A stretch of DNA of 64,000 nucleotides, from positions 344,436 to 408,435 of the forward strand of contig UEGQ01000008.1 in the NCBI GenBank assembly GCA_900466005.1, read 5' to 3'. Of the stretch, positions 24,162 through 33,594 are shown one piece after another; positions within the stretch are counted from its first letter, which is position 1; each line of letters begins with the position of its first letter. The DNA is from Hyphomicrobiales bacterium. Its GTDB lineage: Bacteria > Pseudomonadota > Alphaproteobacteria > Rhizobiales > Rhizobiaceae. A model generated the notes under the pieces. The model did not search any database and was not told where the DNA came from. It saw only the letters and a list, made by a program, of their open reading frames with translations. The position numbers were made by a program, and so were the translations under genes.

Positions 24162-25706
24162 TCAGCCCTGGTCGATCGGCAGTGCGACGAAGCGGCTGCC
24201 GTTCTGCGATTCGACCTGGAAGAGCGCCTTGGTGCGGCCGTCCTTCTTCGCCTGGTCGATCACCTTCATGACCTCGTCGGCGGTGGAGACGGCCTGGTTG
24301 TTGACCGAGACGATCTTCTCGCCGGCCTGCAGGCCCTTGTCGGCGGCATCCGAGTCCGGATCGACGTCAACGATGGTCAGGCCCTTGCCGTCTTCGGCCG
24401 GTGTGACGCTGATGCCCATGTTGGCGAGCGCCTGTTCGGTCGAGGGTGTGGCCTTGTCCGGCGTCGTTTCGCCGGCCGAAGCCTGCTGGTCCATCGGCAG
24501 TTCGCCGAGTTCGACCTTCATCGCCATCGACTTGCCTTCGCGCCAAATCGAGACGTCGACGGTGGTTCCGGGCGCGAAGGCGGCGATGCGCCGGGCGAGG
24601 TCGCGCGGGTCCTTGACGGTCTCGCCGTTGACGGCCGTCACCACGTCGCCCTGCTTGATGCCCGCCTTCTCGCCGGGGGAACCGGCCTGCGGGGCAACGA
24701 CGAGCGCACCGCTTGCTTCCGAAAGGCCGAGCGAGTCGGCGATGTCCTTCGTCACCGGCTGGATCTGCACGCCGAGCCAGCCACGTTCGACGGTGCCCGA
24801 CTTGATGAGTTCGTCGACGACGTTCTTGGCGACGGAGGCCGGAATTGCGAACGCGATGCCGACATTGCCGCCCGACGGCGAGAAGATCGCGGTGTTGATG
24901 CCGACCACTTCGCCGTTCAGGTTGAAGTCCGGGCCGCCGGAATTGCCGCGGTTCACCGCCGCGTCGATCTGGATGTAGTCGTCATAGGGGCCGGAGCCGA
25001 TGTCGCGGCCGCGGGCCGAGATGATGCCGGCCGTCACCGTGCCGCCGAGGCCGAAGGGGTTGCCGACGGCGACGACCCAGTCGCCGACGCGCATGTTCGC
25101 GTCAGCCGCGAACTGCACGTAGGTGAACTTCTGCTTCGGGTTCTCGACCTTCAGAACAGCGAGGTCGGTGCGCCGGTCGGTGCCGACGAGCTTCGCGTCG
25201 AGCTCGGTGCCGTCGTTCATGACGACCGTGTAGGCGGCGCCGTCCTCGACGACATGGTTGTTGGTGACGATGTAGCCGTCCTCGGAAATGAAGAAGCCGG
25301 AGCCCTGCGAGGTCGGACGAAGGCGGCCTTCACCGCGCGGGCGGTTCGGCTTCTGGCCGGGACGGGCGTCCGGGCCGGGCATGCCGAATTCCTTGAAGAA
25401 GCGCTTCAGCGGGTGGTCGTCCGGGAGATCTTCGAAACCGCGACCGCCGAAGCCGAACTGGAAGTTGCTTTCGTCCTGCGCCGTCTGGACGTTCGACTGC
25501 ACGCGGACCGAAACGACGGCCGGGGAAACGGCCGAAACGACGTCGGCAAAGCTCGGCACCTGCGGGGCTTCGACGCGGACGGCCTCGGCATAGGCCGGAA
25601 CGATCATCGCCGGCACGGAGCCCGCAACGATCACCGCAGCAAGACCTGCCGCCGTCGAATTGCGGAGCATCGTCTTGAGCTTGGAGCGTCCATTGCTGTT
25701 GAACAT
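24162..25706 (-). CDS. degP: Periplasmic serine protease/chaperone DegP (HtrA)
   Basis: 514 residues from ATG 25706, chosen because AAGGTAGG lies 6 bases upstream; a further ATG at 25730 is in frame. The signal peptide ends near IVPAYA (about residue 40). The trypsin-like domain has catalytic His151 (VTNNHVVED), Asp181 (RRTDLAVLKV) and Ser256 (RGNSGGPDFN). Two PDZ domains follow, beginning about 285 and 395. DegP degrades or holds misfolded envelope proteins as a cage-like oligomer. It is placed between the cytochrome c maturation genes and a two-component pair, as I recall for rhizobia. The upstream 270 bases contain no gene and should carry its promoter. Confidence 0.96.
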   Translation of the reverse strand: MFNSNGRSKLKTMLRNSTAAGLAAVIVAGSVPAMIVPAYAEAVRVEAPQVPSFADVVSAVSPAVVSVRVQSNVQTAQDESNFQFGFGGRGFEDLPDDHPLKRFFKEFGMPGPDARPGQKPNRPRGEGRLRPTSQGSGFFISEDGYIVTNNHVVEDGAAYTVVMNDGTELDAKLVGTDRRTDLAVLKVENPKQKFTYVQFAADANMRVGDWVVAVGNPFGLGGTVTAGIISARGRDIGSGPYDDYIQIDAAVNRGNSGGPDFNLNGEVVGINTAIFSPSGGNVGIAFAIPASVAKNVVDELIKSGTVERGWLGVQIQPVTKDIADSLGLSEASGALVVAPQAGSPGEKAGIKQGDVVTAVNGETVKDPRDLARRIAAFAPGTTVDVSIWREGKSMAMKVELGELPMDQQASAGETTPDKATPSTEQALANMGISVTPAEDGKGLTIVDVDPDSDAADKGLQAGEKIVSVNNQAVSTADEVMKVIDQAKKDGRTKALFQVESQNGSRFVALPIDQG

Positions 25707-25977
25707 GTGACCTACCTTTTCTCTTTTCATCTGACTGTTGGCCGGGAAGCCGGCGTGAAGCGGTGGATGAGGAGAGATATAGGACGGCGCACGTTACTGC
25801 GAACTGTACGGCAGATGAAATCTTGGTAATCTTCGGGGAGGACCGGGACGATCGGTCGCCGGGCCACCCAGCGGCCGATCCGCCGTTCTCACGGACGGGG
25901 ATGCGCAAACGGCGGGAAATACCGTCAAGACAAGATGATACGACGCCCTGCTCCGGCTGGCGCGGAGGCGCCGCGGC

Positions 25978-26475
25978 TCAATCCTCGATCAGCGCCTTCA
26001 GCCGCGCCTCTTCCTCGGGCGACAGCCTTTCCGGCGCGGGACGATGGCGGCCGCGCGCATAGACGAGCGCCGCAAACGCGCCGATCACCAGCAGCACGGC
26101 GGGCGCGCCCCACAGCACATAGGTCTTGGCCGAGACGCGCGGCTTCAGGAGCACGAACTCGCCGTAGCGCGACACCACGTAATCGATGACTTGCTCGTCG
26201 CTGTCGCCGTCGACGATGCGCTGGCGCACGATGAGCCTCAGGTCGCGCGCGAGATCCGCGTTGGAATCGTCGATCGACTGGTTCTGGCAGACGAGGCAGC
26301 GCAGCTGTGCCGAAAGATTGCGCGCGCGCTGTTCCAGCGCCGGATCGGCCAGCACTTCGTCGGGGTTGACGGCGAAGGCCGGCAGCGGCGCGAACACCGA
26401 CAGTGCCAAAATGAGGGCCATCAGGAAACGTCGGAGGGTGTTGACGGGATACCCCCCTCTGTCACTTCGTGACAT
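25978..26475 (-). CDS. cycL: Cytochrome c maturation protein CcmH/CycL
   Basis: 165 residues from ATG 26475. After a signal/TM segment ([20 protein letters not shown]) comes the CcmH domain with the thiol motif LRCLVCQ (Cys60, Cys63), which reduces apocytochrome c and hands it to the haem lyase. A C-terminal TM ([19 protein letters not shown]) follows. The positive NTLRR that makes a functional signal lies upstream of the internal ATG at 26421, and no GTG/TTG lies between, so the start must be the ATG at 26475. That ATG belongs to a palindromic repeat (GGGGGAGATGTC), which also supplies the RBS-like purines. It is the last gene of cycHJKL, separated from cycK by 152 bases of repeat. Confidence 0.9.
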   Translation of the reverse strand: MSRSDRGGYPVNTLRRFLMALILALSVFAPLPAFAVNPDEVLADPALEQRARNLSAQLRCLVCQNQSIDDSNADLARDLRLIVRQRIVDGDSDEQVIDYVVSRYGEFVLLKPRVSAKTYVLWGAPAVLLVIGAFAALVYARGRHRPAPERLSPEEEARLKALIED

Positions 26476-26600
26476 CTCCCCCTCAAGGGGGGAGATCGCC
26501 GGGGCTCCTGCCTCGGCGTTCGTAGAAAAGAACGTGACGGCGCCGTCCGGCCAATCTCCCCCCTTGAGGGGGAGATGCCCGGCAGGGTAGAGGGGGGTGA
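26451..26600. repeat. Inverted pair of type D palindromic repeats between cycK and cycL
   Basis: The left unit has CCCCCCTCTGTCACTTCGTGAC followed by a CTCCCCCTCAAGGGGGGAG hairpin (26451-26500). The right unit at about 26550-26600 carries the same CTCCCCC...GGGGGAG hairpin and GAGGGGGG end in inverted orientation. It overlaps the start of cycL. Confidence 0.75.
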
Positions 26601-26627
26601 GCCCCACGATAGAGTGGTCGCGATTGC

Positions 26628-28616
26628 TCATTCCGCCGCCTCCAGTGCCACCTTGACCGGCTTTGTCCGCCGGGTCGGGGCGCCGACGCGCAGCCGCCGG
26701 TCGGAGAGCGAGACGAAGCCGCCCGCCATCATGATGAGCCCGCCGATCCAGATGCAGAGGATGAAGGGTTTCCACCAGACGCGCACGACGATGCCGCCCT
26801 CGGCCATCGGGTCGCCGAGCGAGACATAGAGCTGGCTGGTGCCGAAGCTGCGGATGCCGGCCTCGGTGGTGGGCATGCGCCGCGCCGTATAGAGGCGCTT
26901 GGACGACCACACCTCGCCCATGGCGACGCCACCCTTGCTCAGGGTGAAATGCGCCCGGTCTTCGGTGAAGTTCGGGCCCTTCGCCGCCATCATGCGGTCG
27001 AAGGTGACGGTATAGCCGCCCGCCTCGACCGTCATGCCGGGCTTCATCTCGGTGACCGCCTCCGTCTCGAAGGTCGTCACCGCGACGATGCCGAGCACCG
27101 TCACGCCGAAGCCGAGATGAGCAAGCGCCGTGCCGAAGGCCGAGCGCGGCAGGCCGGCGAGCCTCTGGAACGCCACCGACGTCGAGACCTTGTTGAAGCC
27201 GGCGCGGTACCAGAGGTCGGCGAGCGCGCCAAAGACGATGAAGAAGCCGGCGGCGAGCCCGAAGACGGCGAGCACCGGGCCGCCGTGCTGGAGATAGAAG
27301 AGGGTGACGGCCGCGACGAGGGCGAGCCCCGCCGCCACGTAGAGCCGCTGGAAGGCGCCGAGCAGGTCGCCGCGCTTCCAGGCGAGCATCGGTCCGAAGG
27401 GCATGGCGACGAGAAGCGGCGCCATCAACAGGCCGAAGGTCAGGTTGAAGAAGGGGGCGCCGACGGAGATCTTGTCGCCGGTCAGCGTCTCCAGCAGCAG
27501 CGGATAGAGCGTGCCGACGAGCACGGTCGCCGCGGACACGGTCAGGATCAGGTTGTTGAGGACGAGCGCCCCTTCCCGCGAGATCGGCGCAAAGAGCCCG
27601 CCCGATTTCAGTGCCGGTGCCCGGAAGGCAAAGAGCGTGAACGCCCCGCCGATGAAGACGGTCAGGATGCCGAGGATGAAGATGCCGCGGCTCGGGTCGG
27701 TCGCGAACGCATGCACCGAAGTCAGCACGCCGGAGCGCACGAGGAAGGTGCCGAGCAGCGACAGCGAGAAGGCGAGGATCGCAAGCAGCACCGTCCAGAT
27801 CTTCAGCGCCTCGCGCTTTTCCATGACCAGCGCGGAATGCAGGAGCGCCGTGCCGGCGAGCCAGGGCATGAAGGAGGCGTTTTCGACCGGGTCCCAGAAC
27901 CACCAGCCGCCCCAGCCGAGCTCGTAATAGGCCCAGTAAGAGCCCATGGCGATGCCGGCCGTCAGGAAGGTCCAGGCAGCGAGCGTCCAGGGCCGCACCC
28001 AGCGCGCCCAGGCGGCGTCGATGCGCCCGTCGAGGAGGGCGGCGATCGCGAAGGAGAAGCAGACGGAAAAGCCGACATAGCCGAGATAGAGGAGCGGCGG
28101 ATGGATGGCGAGGCCGACGTCCTGCAGCACCGGGTTGAGATCCCTGCCTTCCGCCGGCGCCGGGGCGAGCCGGATGAAGGGATTGGAGGTGAGCAGGATG
28201 AAGAGCGCGAAGGCGGTGACGATCCAGGCCTGCACGGCGAGCACGTTCGCCTTCAGCCGCTGCGGCAGGTTGCCGCCGAAGAAGGCGACCATGGCGCTGA
28301 ACAGGCTGAGGATCAGGAGCCACAGCATCATCGAGCCTTCGTGGTTCCCCCAGACGGCCGAGAAGCGGTAGACGTCGGGAAGCAGCGAGTGCGAGTTCTG
28401 CCAGACGTTCTGCACCGAGAAGTCGGAGACCATGTAGGCGTAGCTCAGCGCGCCGAACGCGATCACCACGAGCCCGAACATCGCGAGCGTGCCCGTCGTG
28501 GCGACGCCCATCAGCGCGGCATCGCCGCGCCTCGCGCCGATCACCGGCAGTACGGAGACGACGATTGCCGTCGCAAGCGTCAGCACCAGCGCGTAGTGTC
28601 CGAGTTCGATGATCAT
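26628..28616 (-). CDS. cycK: Cytochrome c haem lyase subunit CcmF/CycK
   Basis: 662 residues, a polytopic inner-membrane protein with about 14-15 hydrophobic segments. It carries the conserved WWD-type haem-handling signature in [19 protein letters not shown] and the early motif [11 protein letters not shown]. Together with CycL and CycH it joins haem from CcmE to apocytochrome c thiols in the periplasm. Its start overlaps the cycJ stop by 4 bases (ATGA), indicating translational coupling. Length and motifs are normal for the family. Confidence 0.96.
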   Translation of the reverse strand: MIIELGHYALVLTLATAIVVSVLPVIGARRGDAALMGVATTGTLAMFGLVVIAFGALSYAYMVSDFSVQNVWQNSHSLLPDVYRFSAVWGNHEGSMMLWLLILSLFSAMVAFFGGNLPQRLKANVLAVQAWIVTAFALFILLTSNPFIRLAPAPAEGRDLNPVLQDVGLAIHPPLLYLGYVGFSVCFSFAIAALLDGRIDAAWARWVRPWTLAAWTFLTAGIAMGSYWAYYELGWGGWWFWDPVENASFMPWLAGTALLHSALVMEKREALKIWTVLLAILAFSLSLLGTFLVRSGVLTSVHAFATDPSRGIFILGILTVFIGGAFTLFAFRAPALKSGGLFAPISREGALVLNNLILTVSAATVLVGTLYPLLLETLTGDKISVGAPFFNLTFGLLMAPLLVAMPFGPMLAWKRGDLLGAFQRLYVAAGLALVAAVTLFYLQHGGPVLAVFGLAAGFFIVFGALADLWYRAGFNKVSTSVAFQRLAGLPRSAFGTALAHLGFGVTVLGIVAVTTFETEAVTEMKPGMTVEAGGYTVTFDRMMAAKGPNFTEDRAHFTLSKGGVAMGEVWSSKRLYTARRMPTTEAGIRSFGTSQLYVSLGDPMAEGGIVVRVWWKPFILCIWIGGLIMMAGGFVSLSDRRLRVGAPTRRTKPVKVALEAAE

Positions 28617-29065
28617 TTCACCGTCTCCTTGCCGCTCAGTTCGACGCCCTGGGCCTTCAGGCGGTCGGCGACGTCCTTCGGCATGTAGGTCTCGTCGTGC
28701 TTGGCGAGCACCGTGTCGGCGACGAAGACCGAATCGCCCGCGACGAAGGCACCTTCTGCGACCACGCCCTGCCCCTCGCGGAAGAGATCGGGCAGGATGC
28801 CGGTATAGGTCACGGGCACGGTGCCGATCGTGTCGGTGACCGTAAAGGTCACGGTCGATCCCTCGCCGCGCTTGACCGAGCCCGCCTCGACGAGGCCGCC
28901 GAGCCGGATGCGCGTTCCCGGCGGCACCTTGACGGTGGCGAGATCGCCCGGCACGTAGAAATAGGCAACCGACTGGCTGAAGGCGAACATCACCAGCAGA
29001 ACGGCGGCGACGATGAAGCTCACGCCGCCGGCAATCACGGCCAGTCTCTTCTGTTTGCGGGTCAT
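28613..29065 (-). CDS. cycJ: Haem chaperone CcmE/CycJ
   Basis: 150 residues. A single N-terminal TM (about 8-29) anchors a periplasmic OB-fold domain. The haem-attaching His123 is in [10 protein letters not shown], the classical HxxxY motif. It carries haem from the CcmABCD export complex to the CycK/CycL/CycH lyase. The start overlaps the cycH stop by 4 bases, and the stop overlaps the cycK start by 4 bases. Confidence 0.96.
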   Translation of the reverse strand: MTRKQKRLAVIAGGVSFIVAAVLLVMFAFSQSVAYFYVPGDLATVKVPPGTRIRLGGLVEAGSVKRGEGSTVTFTVTDTIGTVPVTYTGILPDLFREGQGVVAEGAFVAGDSVFVADTVLAKHDETYMPKDVADRLKAQGVELSGKETVK

Positions 29066-30189
29066 TTCAGTGCTTCCTCCACCGGCAGGCCGAGCTCGCG
29101 GGCCATCGCAATCAGTTGCTGGCCTTCCTGCCCCTCCGCCGGGAAGGCCGCGAGCGCGGATTTCAGCGCCGCGACGGCGTTCTCCGGCTCCTTGAGCATC
29201 GCGTAGGACCGGACGAGACGCATCCAGCCTTCGAAATTGTTCGGGTTTTCCTTGAGCTTGGCATCAAGCCCCGCGACCATGCCGCGGATCATCTCCGTGC
29301 GGTCACCGGTCGACATGCTCTCTGCGCGGGCGACGTCGGCCGCCGTCGGATTGCCGGGCGCCTCCGGCTTCGCCTCGCCGCTGTTTGCCGCGATGTGCTC
29401 GTTGACGAGCGGCAGCCAGGGTGCGTCGGCCGGAGAGGCCTTGACGAGCGCCTCGAAGGCCGCGCGGGCCTCCTCGCGCTTGCCTTCCTGCTCCAGCGAC
29501 AGCGCAAGGTAGAAAGCGGCGCGCAGATTGGTGCTGCCGAGCCTCACCGCCTCCTCGAAGGCGGCGCGGGCATCGGCGGTGACGATGCCGTCATTCTCCG
29601 CCGTCATCGCCTCGCCGAGGCCGATCATTCGCTCGGGGCTCGTCCCGAGCAGGCGGACCGCGTTGCGGTAGGCGAGTTCGGCATCGGCGTAGCGCGACAT
29701 CTTGACATAGATCGGCGCGAGCACGTCCCAGCCGGCGCCGTCGTCAGGGTTCTGCGCCAGATGCCGCTCCACCTTGGCGACCAGGAGTTCGAGATTGTTG
29801 CCCGGGTTTGCGAGCCGCGCGGCAAGCGGCTCAGAAGGCATTCCGGGGCTGCCGGTCAGCATGTAGAGCCCGAGCCCGATCGCCGGCAGCGAGATGACGA
29901 CGAAGGCCTGCGCCAGAAGGTGCCGGCCGGACGTCGGCTCACGGGCACCCGCCGCCTCGCCGGAGGTGGCGATCAGCCGCCGGCCGATCTCGGCGCGGGC
30001 ATAGTCCGCCTCCTCGCCGCTGATCAGCCCGAGCTTCTTGTCGCGTTCGAGTTCCCGCAGCTGGTCGCGATAGACGGCGGCCTCTCCGGCCGTATCCTCG
30101 ACGAGAACGGTTCGACCGCGAAAGAGCGGTCCGAGAAGGAGGACGGCGGTGACGGCCGTCAGCAAGGCGGTGGCGATCCAGAACAACAT
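29062..30189 (-). CDS. cycH: Cytochrome c biogenesis factor CcmI/CycH
   Basis: 375 residues from ATG 30189 ([20 protein letters not shown] is TM1). A cytoplasmic loop with the conserved [18 protein letters not shown] is followed by TM2 ([20 protein letters not shown]) and a periplasmic TPR region from about 150 to the end ([22 protein letters not shown] and [18 protein letters not shown]). CycH binds apocytochrome c and presents it to the lyase. The RBS is weak, and an ORF extension to 30273 lacks the family start. First gene of cycHJKL. Confidence 0.94.
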   Translation of the reverse strand: MLFWIATALLTAVTAVLLLGPLFRGRTVLVEDTAGEAAVYRDQLRELERDKKLGLISGEEADYARAEIGRRLIATSGEAAGAREPTSGRHLLAQAFVVISLPAIGLGLYMLTGSPGMPSEPLAARLANPGNNLELLVAKVERHLAQNPDDGAGWDVLAPIYVKMSRYADAELAYRNAVRLLGTSPERMIGLGEAMTAENDGIVTADARAAFEEAVRLGSTNLRAAFYLALSLEQEGKREEARAAFEALVKASPADAPWLPLVNEHIAANSGEAKPEAPGNPTAADVARAESMSTGDRTEMIRGMVAGLDAKLKENPNNFEGWMRLVRSYAMLKEPENAVAALKSALAAFPAEGQEGQQLIAMARELGLPVEEALK

Positions 30190-30307
30190 GAGAACCCAAT
30201 TACTGTATGCCGGGTGACAATCCAACCGGCAAACGGACGATGACGCACATTTGAGGCGTTTCGCCGCAAGCAATGCTCTACGGGATCGCAGGCGCTCCAG
30301 CCTTGAC

Positions 30308-30706
30308 TTATGTCAAGGGCGTCCAGGTGCCGTTCGGGTTGCGGCAGGCCGCGCCGCGCACTTCCGTCTCGCTGCCCTTCACCCTCAGCTTGTGCGTGTA
30401 CTGGCGACAGTTCTGCTGTCCGACCTGATAGGGTGCCGCGGCAACCACCTGGCCGGAGATGTCGTTGCCCTTCCAGGCCACCGGCTGGCCGCCGGGAGCG
30501 GCCTCCAGCGCACGGTATTCGGCTTCGAGGGCACGCTGCGTCTGACTGTTCGACAGCTCGACGCCGGAGCGGGCGACGATGCCGCCCTGCAGCGCGGAGA
30601 TATAGAGGGCGGAGGCGGAGCTCTTGCCGCTCGTAGTTGCGCAGGACGACAGCGCGAGCACCGCAAGCGTCGCCGTCACCGCGAGACGAAAGCGCGTATT
30701 TCCCAT
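30308..30706 (-). CDS. Surface-antigen-like lipoprotein (17 kDa antigen type)
   Basis: 132 residues from ATG 30706, with CAGGGG upstream. The signal ends in the lipobox LALSSCA, so it should be lipidated. The mature part (LSNSQTQRALEAEYRALE, then VAWKGNDISGQVVAAAPYQVG, then CRQYTHKLRVKGSETEVRGAACRNPNGTW) fits the RT0821/Lpp0805-type surface antigen family (COG4520). Role unknown, probably outer-membrane associated. It lies between feuQ and cycH on the same strand with about 100 bases on each side. Confidence 0.78.
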   Translation of the reverse strand: MGNTRFRLAVTATLAVLALSSCATTSGKSSASALYISALQGGIVARSGVELSNSQTQRALEAEYRALEAAPGGQPVAWKGNDISGQVVAAAPYQVGQQNCRQYTHKLRVKGSETEVRGAACRNPNGTWTPLT

Positions 30707-30809
30707 GTCCCCTGCCCGACCTCTTTCGACCACCCTCAATGTACTCCTTCTTAGCTGCGGCAGACACGTGGCATCATTGTGACAGCCTTCTTTTTCACGG
30801 AAATTTGCC

Positions 30810-32207
30810 TCACGCAATGTCTCTCGTGACGGCCGGCAGCACCAATCGCGCCCGCAATCCGCCACGCGCACCGCGCGAAAGTCCGAATGCCCCCTGATAT
30901 TCGGAGGATATCTCGTTGACGATCGAAAGCCCGAGCCCGGTGCCCGGCTTGCTCTCGTCGAGCCGGCGGCCGCGTTTCAGCGCCTCGACGATCTCGCCGG
31001 GTTCCAGGCCCGGTCCGTCGTCCTCCACCGTCACCTCGACCCAGTCGCGGCGCGTCACGCCCTCGCCGGGCTTGTGGCCCTCGGCCGCGCCGGCGGTGAC
31101 GACGACGCCGGTGGCGGCGAAACGGGCGGCGTTTTCCAGGAGGTTGCCGACCGTCTCCTCGACGTCCTGCTGCTCCATGGCGAGGACCAGCCCCGGCGCA
31201 AGCTTCAGTTCGAAGCGCGTCTCGGGGTTCAGCCGCCGCATCACGCGGATCAGCCGTTCGAGCACCGGCTCGAGCTCGGTGCGCGCCAGCACCGATTCCC
31301 GCTGGGCGGCGATGCGGGCACGGTTCAGGTAGGAGGAAACCTGGCTCTGCATTGCCTCGGCCTGGGTTGTGACGACGCTCGCCTGCGATTTCGGCAGCGC
31401 CCGGGCCTCGTTGAGCAGCACGGCGATCGGCGTCTTCAGCGAATGGGCGAGATTGCCGACCTGCATGCGCGCACGCTCGACGATGCGCCGGTTGCTGTCG
31501 ATCAGCGCGTTGATTTCGTTTGCGAGCGGCTGGATCTCGCGGGGGAAGACGCCCTCGATCCGCTCCGCCTCGCCGGCACGGATGCGCTCCAGCGCCCGCC
31601 GCGCCCGTTCGAGCGGCTTCAGTCCGTAGAGAATGGCAAGCCCGTTGACGATCAGGCCGCCGAGGCCGATCAGGGCCAGCCCGGTATAGAGCCTCGTGGT
31701 GAAAAAGCGGACATCCTCCTCGACGACGTCGACGTTTCCCGAAACGCGAAAGCGCGCCGCGCGGCCGTTGGCGTCGAGCACGACCTCTGTTTCGGCGACC
31801 CTCAGATGGTTCCCGTAAGGGTCGATCATCGGATAGAAGCGTTCGTAATGGTCGTCGAAGGGGACGGTATTGATGTCCGGCACCGGCAGGTCGGTGAGGC
31901 CGAGCGAGGTGGAGGCGAGCGGAGCCGTGCTGAAGTTGCCGAGCGGCTCGACAAGCCAGTACCAGCCGGTCTTCGGCTGCGAGAAGCGCAGGTCGCCGAG
32001 TTCGGGACTGCCGGCGAGGCTGTCGCCGTCACCGATCGAGACGGAATTGATGACGTTGTAGAGCTGGGCGCGCAGCAGGTTGTTGAAGCCGCGCTCCGTG
32101 CCCTGCCGGTAGAGCGCCGAGATCACCACCGCCATCGTCACGAGTGCGACCGCCGACCACGCCGTGGCCAGCAGCAGCACCCTGACGGTCAGCGATCTAG
32201 TGCGCAT
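30810..32207 (-). CDS. feuQ: Sensor histidine kinase FeuQ
   Basis: 465 residues. TM1 is at about 7-31 (VLLLATAWSAVALVTMAVVIS), with a periplasmic domain of about 130 residues. TM2 (GLALIGLGGLIVNGLAILYG) and HAMP follow. The HisKA domain has NLAHSLKTPIAVLLNEARAL, and the ATPase has GNLLENAARFA, DDGPGLEPGE and GTGLGLSIV. This PhoQ-like layout, the 11-base overlap with the response regulator and the location near cycHJKL match feuPQ, known from Rhizobium leguminosarum near cycHJKL and from Sinorhizobium meliloti for envelope/osmoadaptation control. The name is given from context and similarity. Confidence 0.85.
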   Translation of the reverse strand: MRTRSLTVRVLLLATAWSAVALVTMAVVISALYRQGTERGFNNLLRAQLYNVINSVSIGDGDSLAGSPELGDLRFSQPKTGWYWLVEPLGNFSTAPLASTSLGLTDLPVPDINTVPFDDHYERFYPMIDPYGNHLRVAETEVVLDANGRAARFRVSGNVDVVEEDVRFFTTRLYTGLALIGLGGLIVNGLAILYGLKPLERARRALERIRAGEAERIEGVFPREIQPLANEINALIDSNRRIVERARMQVGNLAHSLKTPIAVLLNEARALPKSQASVVTTQAEAMQSQVSSYLNRARIAAQRESVLARTELEPVLERLIRVMRRLNPETRFELKLAPGLVLAMEQQDVEETVGNLLENAARFAATGVVVTAGAAEGHKPGEGVTRRDWVEVTVEDDGPGLEPGEIVEALKRGRRLDESKPGTGLGLSIVNEISSEYQGAFGLSRGARGGLRARLVLPAVTRDIA

Positions 32208-32868
32208 CTTTGGGCGCTTGCATCCGGTAGCCGAGACCGCGCACCGTCTCGATCAGGTCGAGGCCGATCTTCTTGCGCAGGCGCCCGACGAAAACCTCGA
32301 TGGTGTTGGAATCGCGATCGAAATCCTGATCGTAGAGGTGCTCGACGAGTTCCGAGCGCGATACCACCTCGCCCATGTGGTGCATGAGGTAGGAAAGCAG
32401 CCGGTATTCGTGGGAGGTGAGCTTCAGCTGCGTGCCGGAGACACTCGCCTTCGACGCCTTGGTGTCGAGCCGGACCGGGCCGCAGACGATCTCGGAAGAG
32501 GCATGGCCCGCCGCGCGGCGGATCAGCGCGCGGATGCGTGCAAGCACTTCCTCCACATGGAAGGGCTTGGCGACGTAGTCGTCGGCGCCGGCGTCGATGC
32601 CGGCCACCTTGTCGCTCCAGCGGTCGCGGGCCGTCAGGATCAGCACGGGCATCACCCGACCGGCGGCACGCCACTTTTCGAGCACGGTCAGGCCGTCCAT
32701 TTCCGGCAGGCCGATGTCGAGGATCACCGCGTCATAGGGTTCCGTGTCGCCGAGGAAATGTCCCTCCTCGCCGTCGAACGCCTTGTCGACCACGTAGCCC
32801 GCCTCTTCCAGCGCTTCGACGAGCTGCCGATTGAGATTAACGTCGTCCTCGACGACCAGAATGCGCAT
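32197..32868 (-). CDS. feuP: Response regulator FeuP (OmpR/PhoP family)
   Basis: 223 residues. Receiver with VVEDD, phospho-acceptor Asp51 (VILDIGLPEMDG) and Lys101 (VAKPFH). The winged helix ends NTIEVFVGRLRKKIGLDLI. It resembles PhoP. The last codons overlap feuQ by 11 bases. Upstream lies the small secreted feuN-like gene, and a direct repeat of the type bound by PhoP-like regulators sits in front of that gene (33310-33326). In S. meliloti FeuP controls envelope genes including the cyclic glucan exporter ndvA; the same role is inferred here. Confidence 0.87.
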   Translation of the reverse strand: MRILVVEDDVNLNRQLVEALEEAGYVVDKAFDGEEGHFLGDTEPYDAVILDIGLPEMDGLTVLEKWRAAGRVMPVLILTARDRWSDKVAGIDAGADDYVAKPFHVEEVLARIRALIRRAAGHASSEIVCGPVRLDTKASKASVSGTQLKLTSHEYRLLSYLMHHMGEVVSRSELVEHLYDQDFDRDSNTIEVFVGRLRKKIGLDLIETVRGLGYRMQAPKDAH

Positions 32869-32945
32869 GCTGCCAGTCCCTCTCCGTCTTTCCGGCCGGC
32901 CGCGCCCCCCGCGCCCGGCTCACGCCGTCGCCTGCCTCGTGCGCC

Positions 32946-33254
32946 TTACTGTGAAACCCGCATGGTGACCTTGCGCGGGCGTTCGTTGCCGCTTCCCGGG
33001 ATCAGCACCGTCACCACGCATGTGCCGCCGGAACTGCGCACCGACAGGACCTGCCCGCCGAGTTCCGCCGCAGCCTGGGCCGCGGCCCCGTAGCAGTCGG
33101 CGCCACCACGGCTGCCGCCGTTGTTGCCGTCGTTGCCGTTGCCCTGCGCCTGGGCGAGAACCACCGGCGCCGGGGCGGTCGCGACCGCCGCCTCCGGCGC
33201 GGACGTCGCCGCAATACCGGAGGCCAGGCTCGCTATGATCAGGAATGATGCCAT
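32946..33254 (-). CDS. feuN: Small periplasmic protein, probable FeuN
   Basis: 102 residues with an N-terminal hydrophobic signal (MASFLIIASLASGIAATSA) and likely cleavage in the Ala-rich stretch. A Gly/Asn-rich linker (GNGNDGNNGGSRGG) leads to a compact domain with two Cys (ADCYGAAAQ and GGTCVVTVLIPG) likely forming a disulfide. It starts 78 bases upstream of feuP on the same strand. In S. meliloti the small periplasmic inhibitor FeuN, encoded with feuPQ, restrains FeuQ; position and secretion signal fit, but I rely on context rather than an alignment. GGAAG lies about 9 bases before the ATG. Confidence 0.65.
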   Translation of the reverse strand: MASFLIIASLASGIAATSAPEAAVATAPAPVVLAQAQGNGNDGNNGGSRGGADCYGAAAQAAAELGGQVLSVRSSGGTCVVTVLIPGSGNERPRKVTMRVSQ

Positions 33255-33309
33255 GGACTACTACTTCCGAAAGATATTCGTTGTTGTGAAGTATTTACCC
33301 GATGGCATC

Positions 33310-33326
33310 TGAATGGCAAATGAATG
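33310..33326 (-). promoter_or_regulatory. Direct repeat TGAATG-N5-TGAATG, candidate FeuP site
   Basis: TGAATG at 33310-33315 is repeated at 33321-33326 with 5 bases between (11-bp period), about 56 bases before the feuN start. OmpR/PhoP-family regulators bind such tandem half-sites on one DNA face. Between it and the ATG are AT-rich words (GTAAATAC, GAATATC) suitable for a -10 element. Autoregulation of feuNPQ is inferred. Confidence 0.5.
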
Positions 33327-33346
33327 CGGCCGACAACTTCCGTTTA

Positions 33347-33565
33347 TCACCCGCCGATCACCTTCTTCGCCGAAAGCCGGCCGTAGATCGCCAGCAGCCC
33401 GCCGAAGGAGCCGACCAGCGAGACGATCGCGTCGGCGAGTTCGCCCTGTTCGGCAAGCCCGACATCCACGCCCTTGACGCGCAGCACCGAGGCGCTGATC
33501 GCGATCAGCGCGCCCCAGACGGTCTTCGACTGATACCACGGTTTGTATTCGGTAATCTCGGACAT
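33347..33565 (-). CDS. Holin-like small membrane protein at the GTA cluster end
   Basis: 72 residues, MSEITEYKPWYQSKTVWGA and onward, with AGGAGAG before the ATG. Two hydrophobic segments (about 17-30 and 45-66) are joined by a short polar loop. The start KPWYQSKTVWG and the end GGLLAIYGRL resemble small phage membrane proteins often labelled putative holins. It lies 29 bases after the stop of gp15, so it is the last gene of the GTA transcript. A role in lysis or membrane depolarisation is inference; an endolysin-like gene lies further upstream in the same cluster. Confidence 0.6.
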   Translation of the reverse strand: MSEITEYKPWYQSKTVWGALIAISASVLRVKGVDVGLAEQGELADAIVSLVGSFGGLLAIYGRLSAKKVIGG

Positions 33566-33594
33566 CCTCTTCTCTCCTTCTTCGATGGTGTCGT

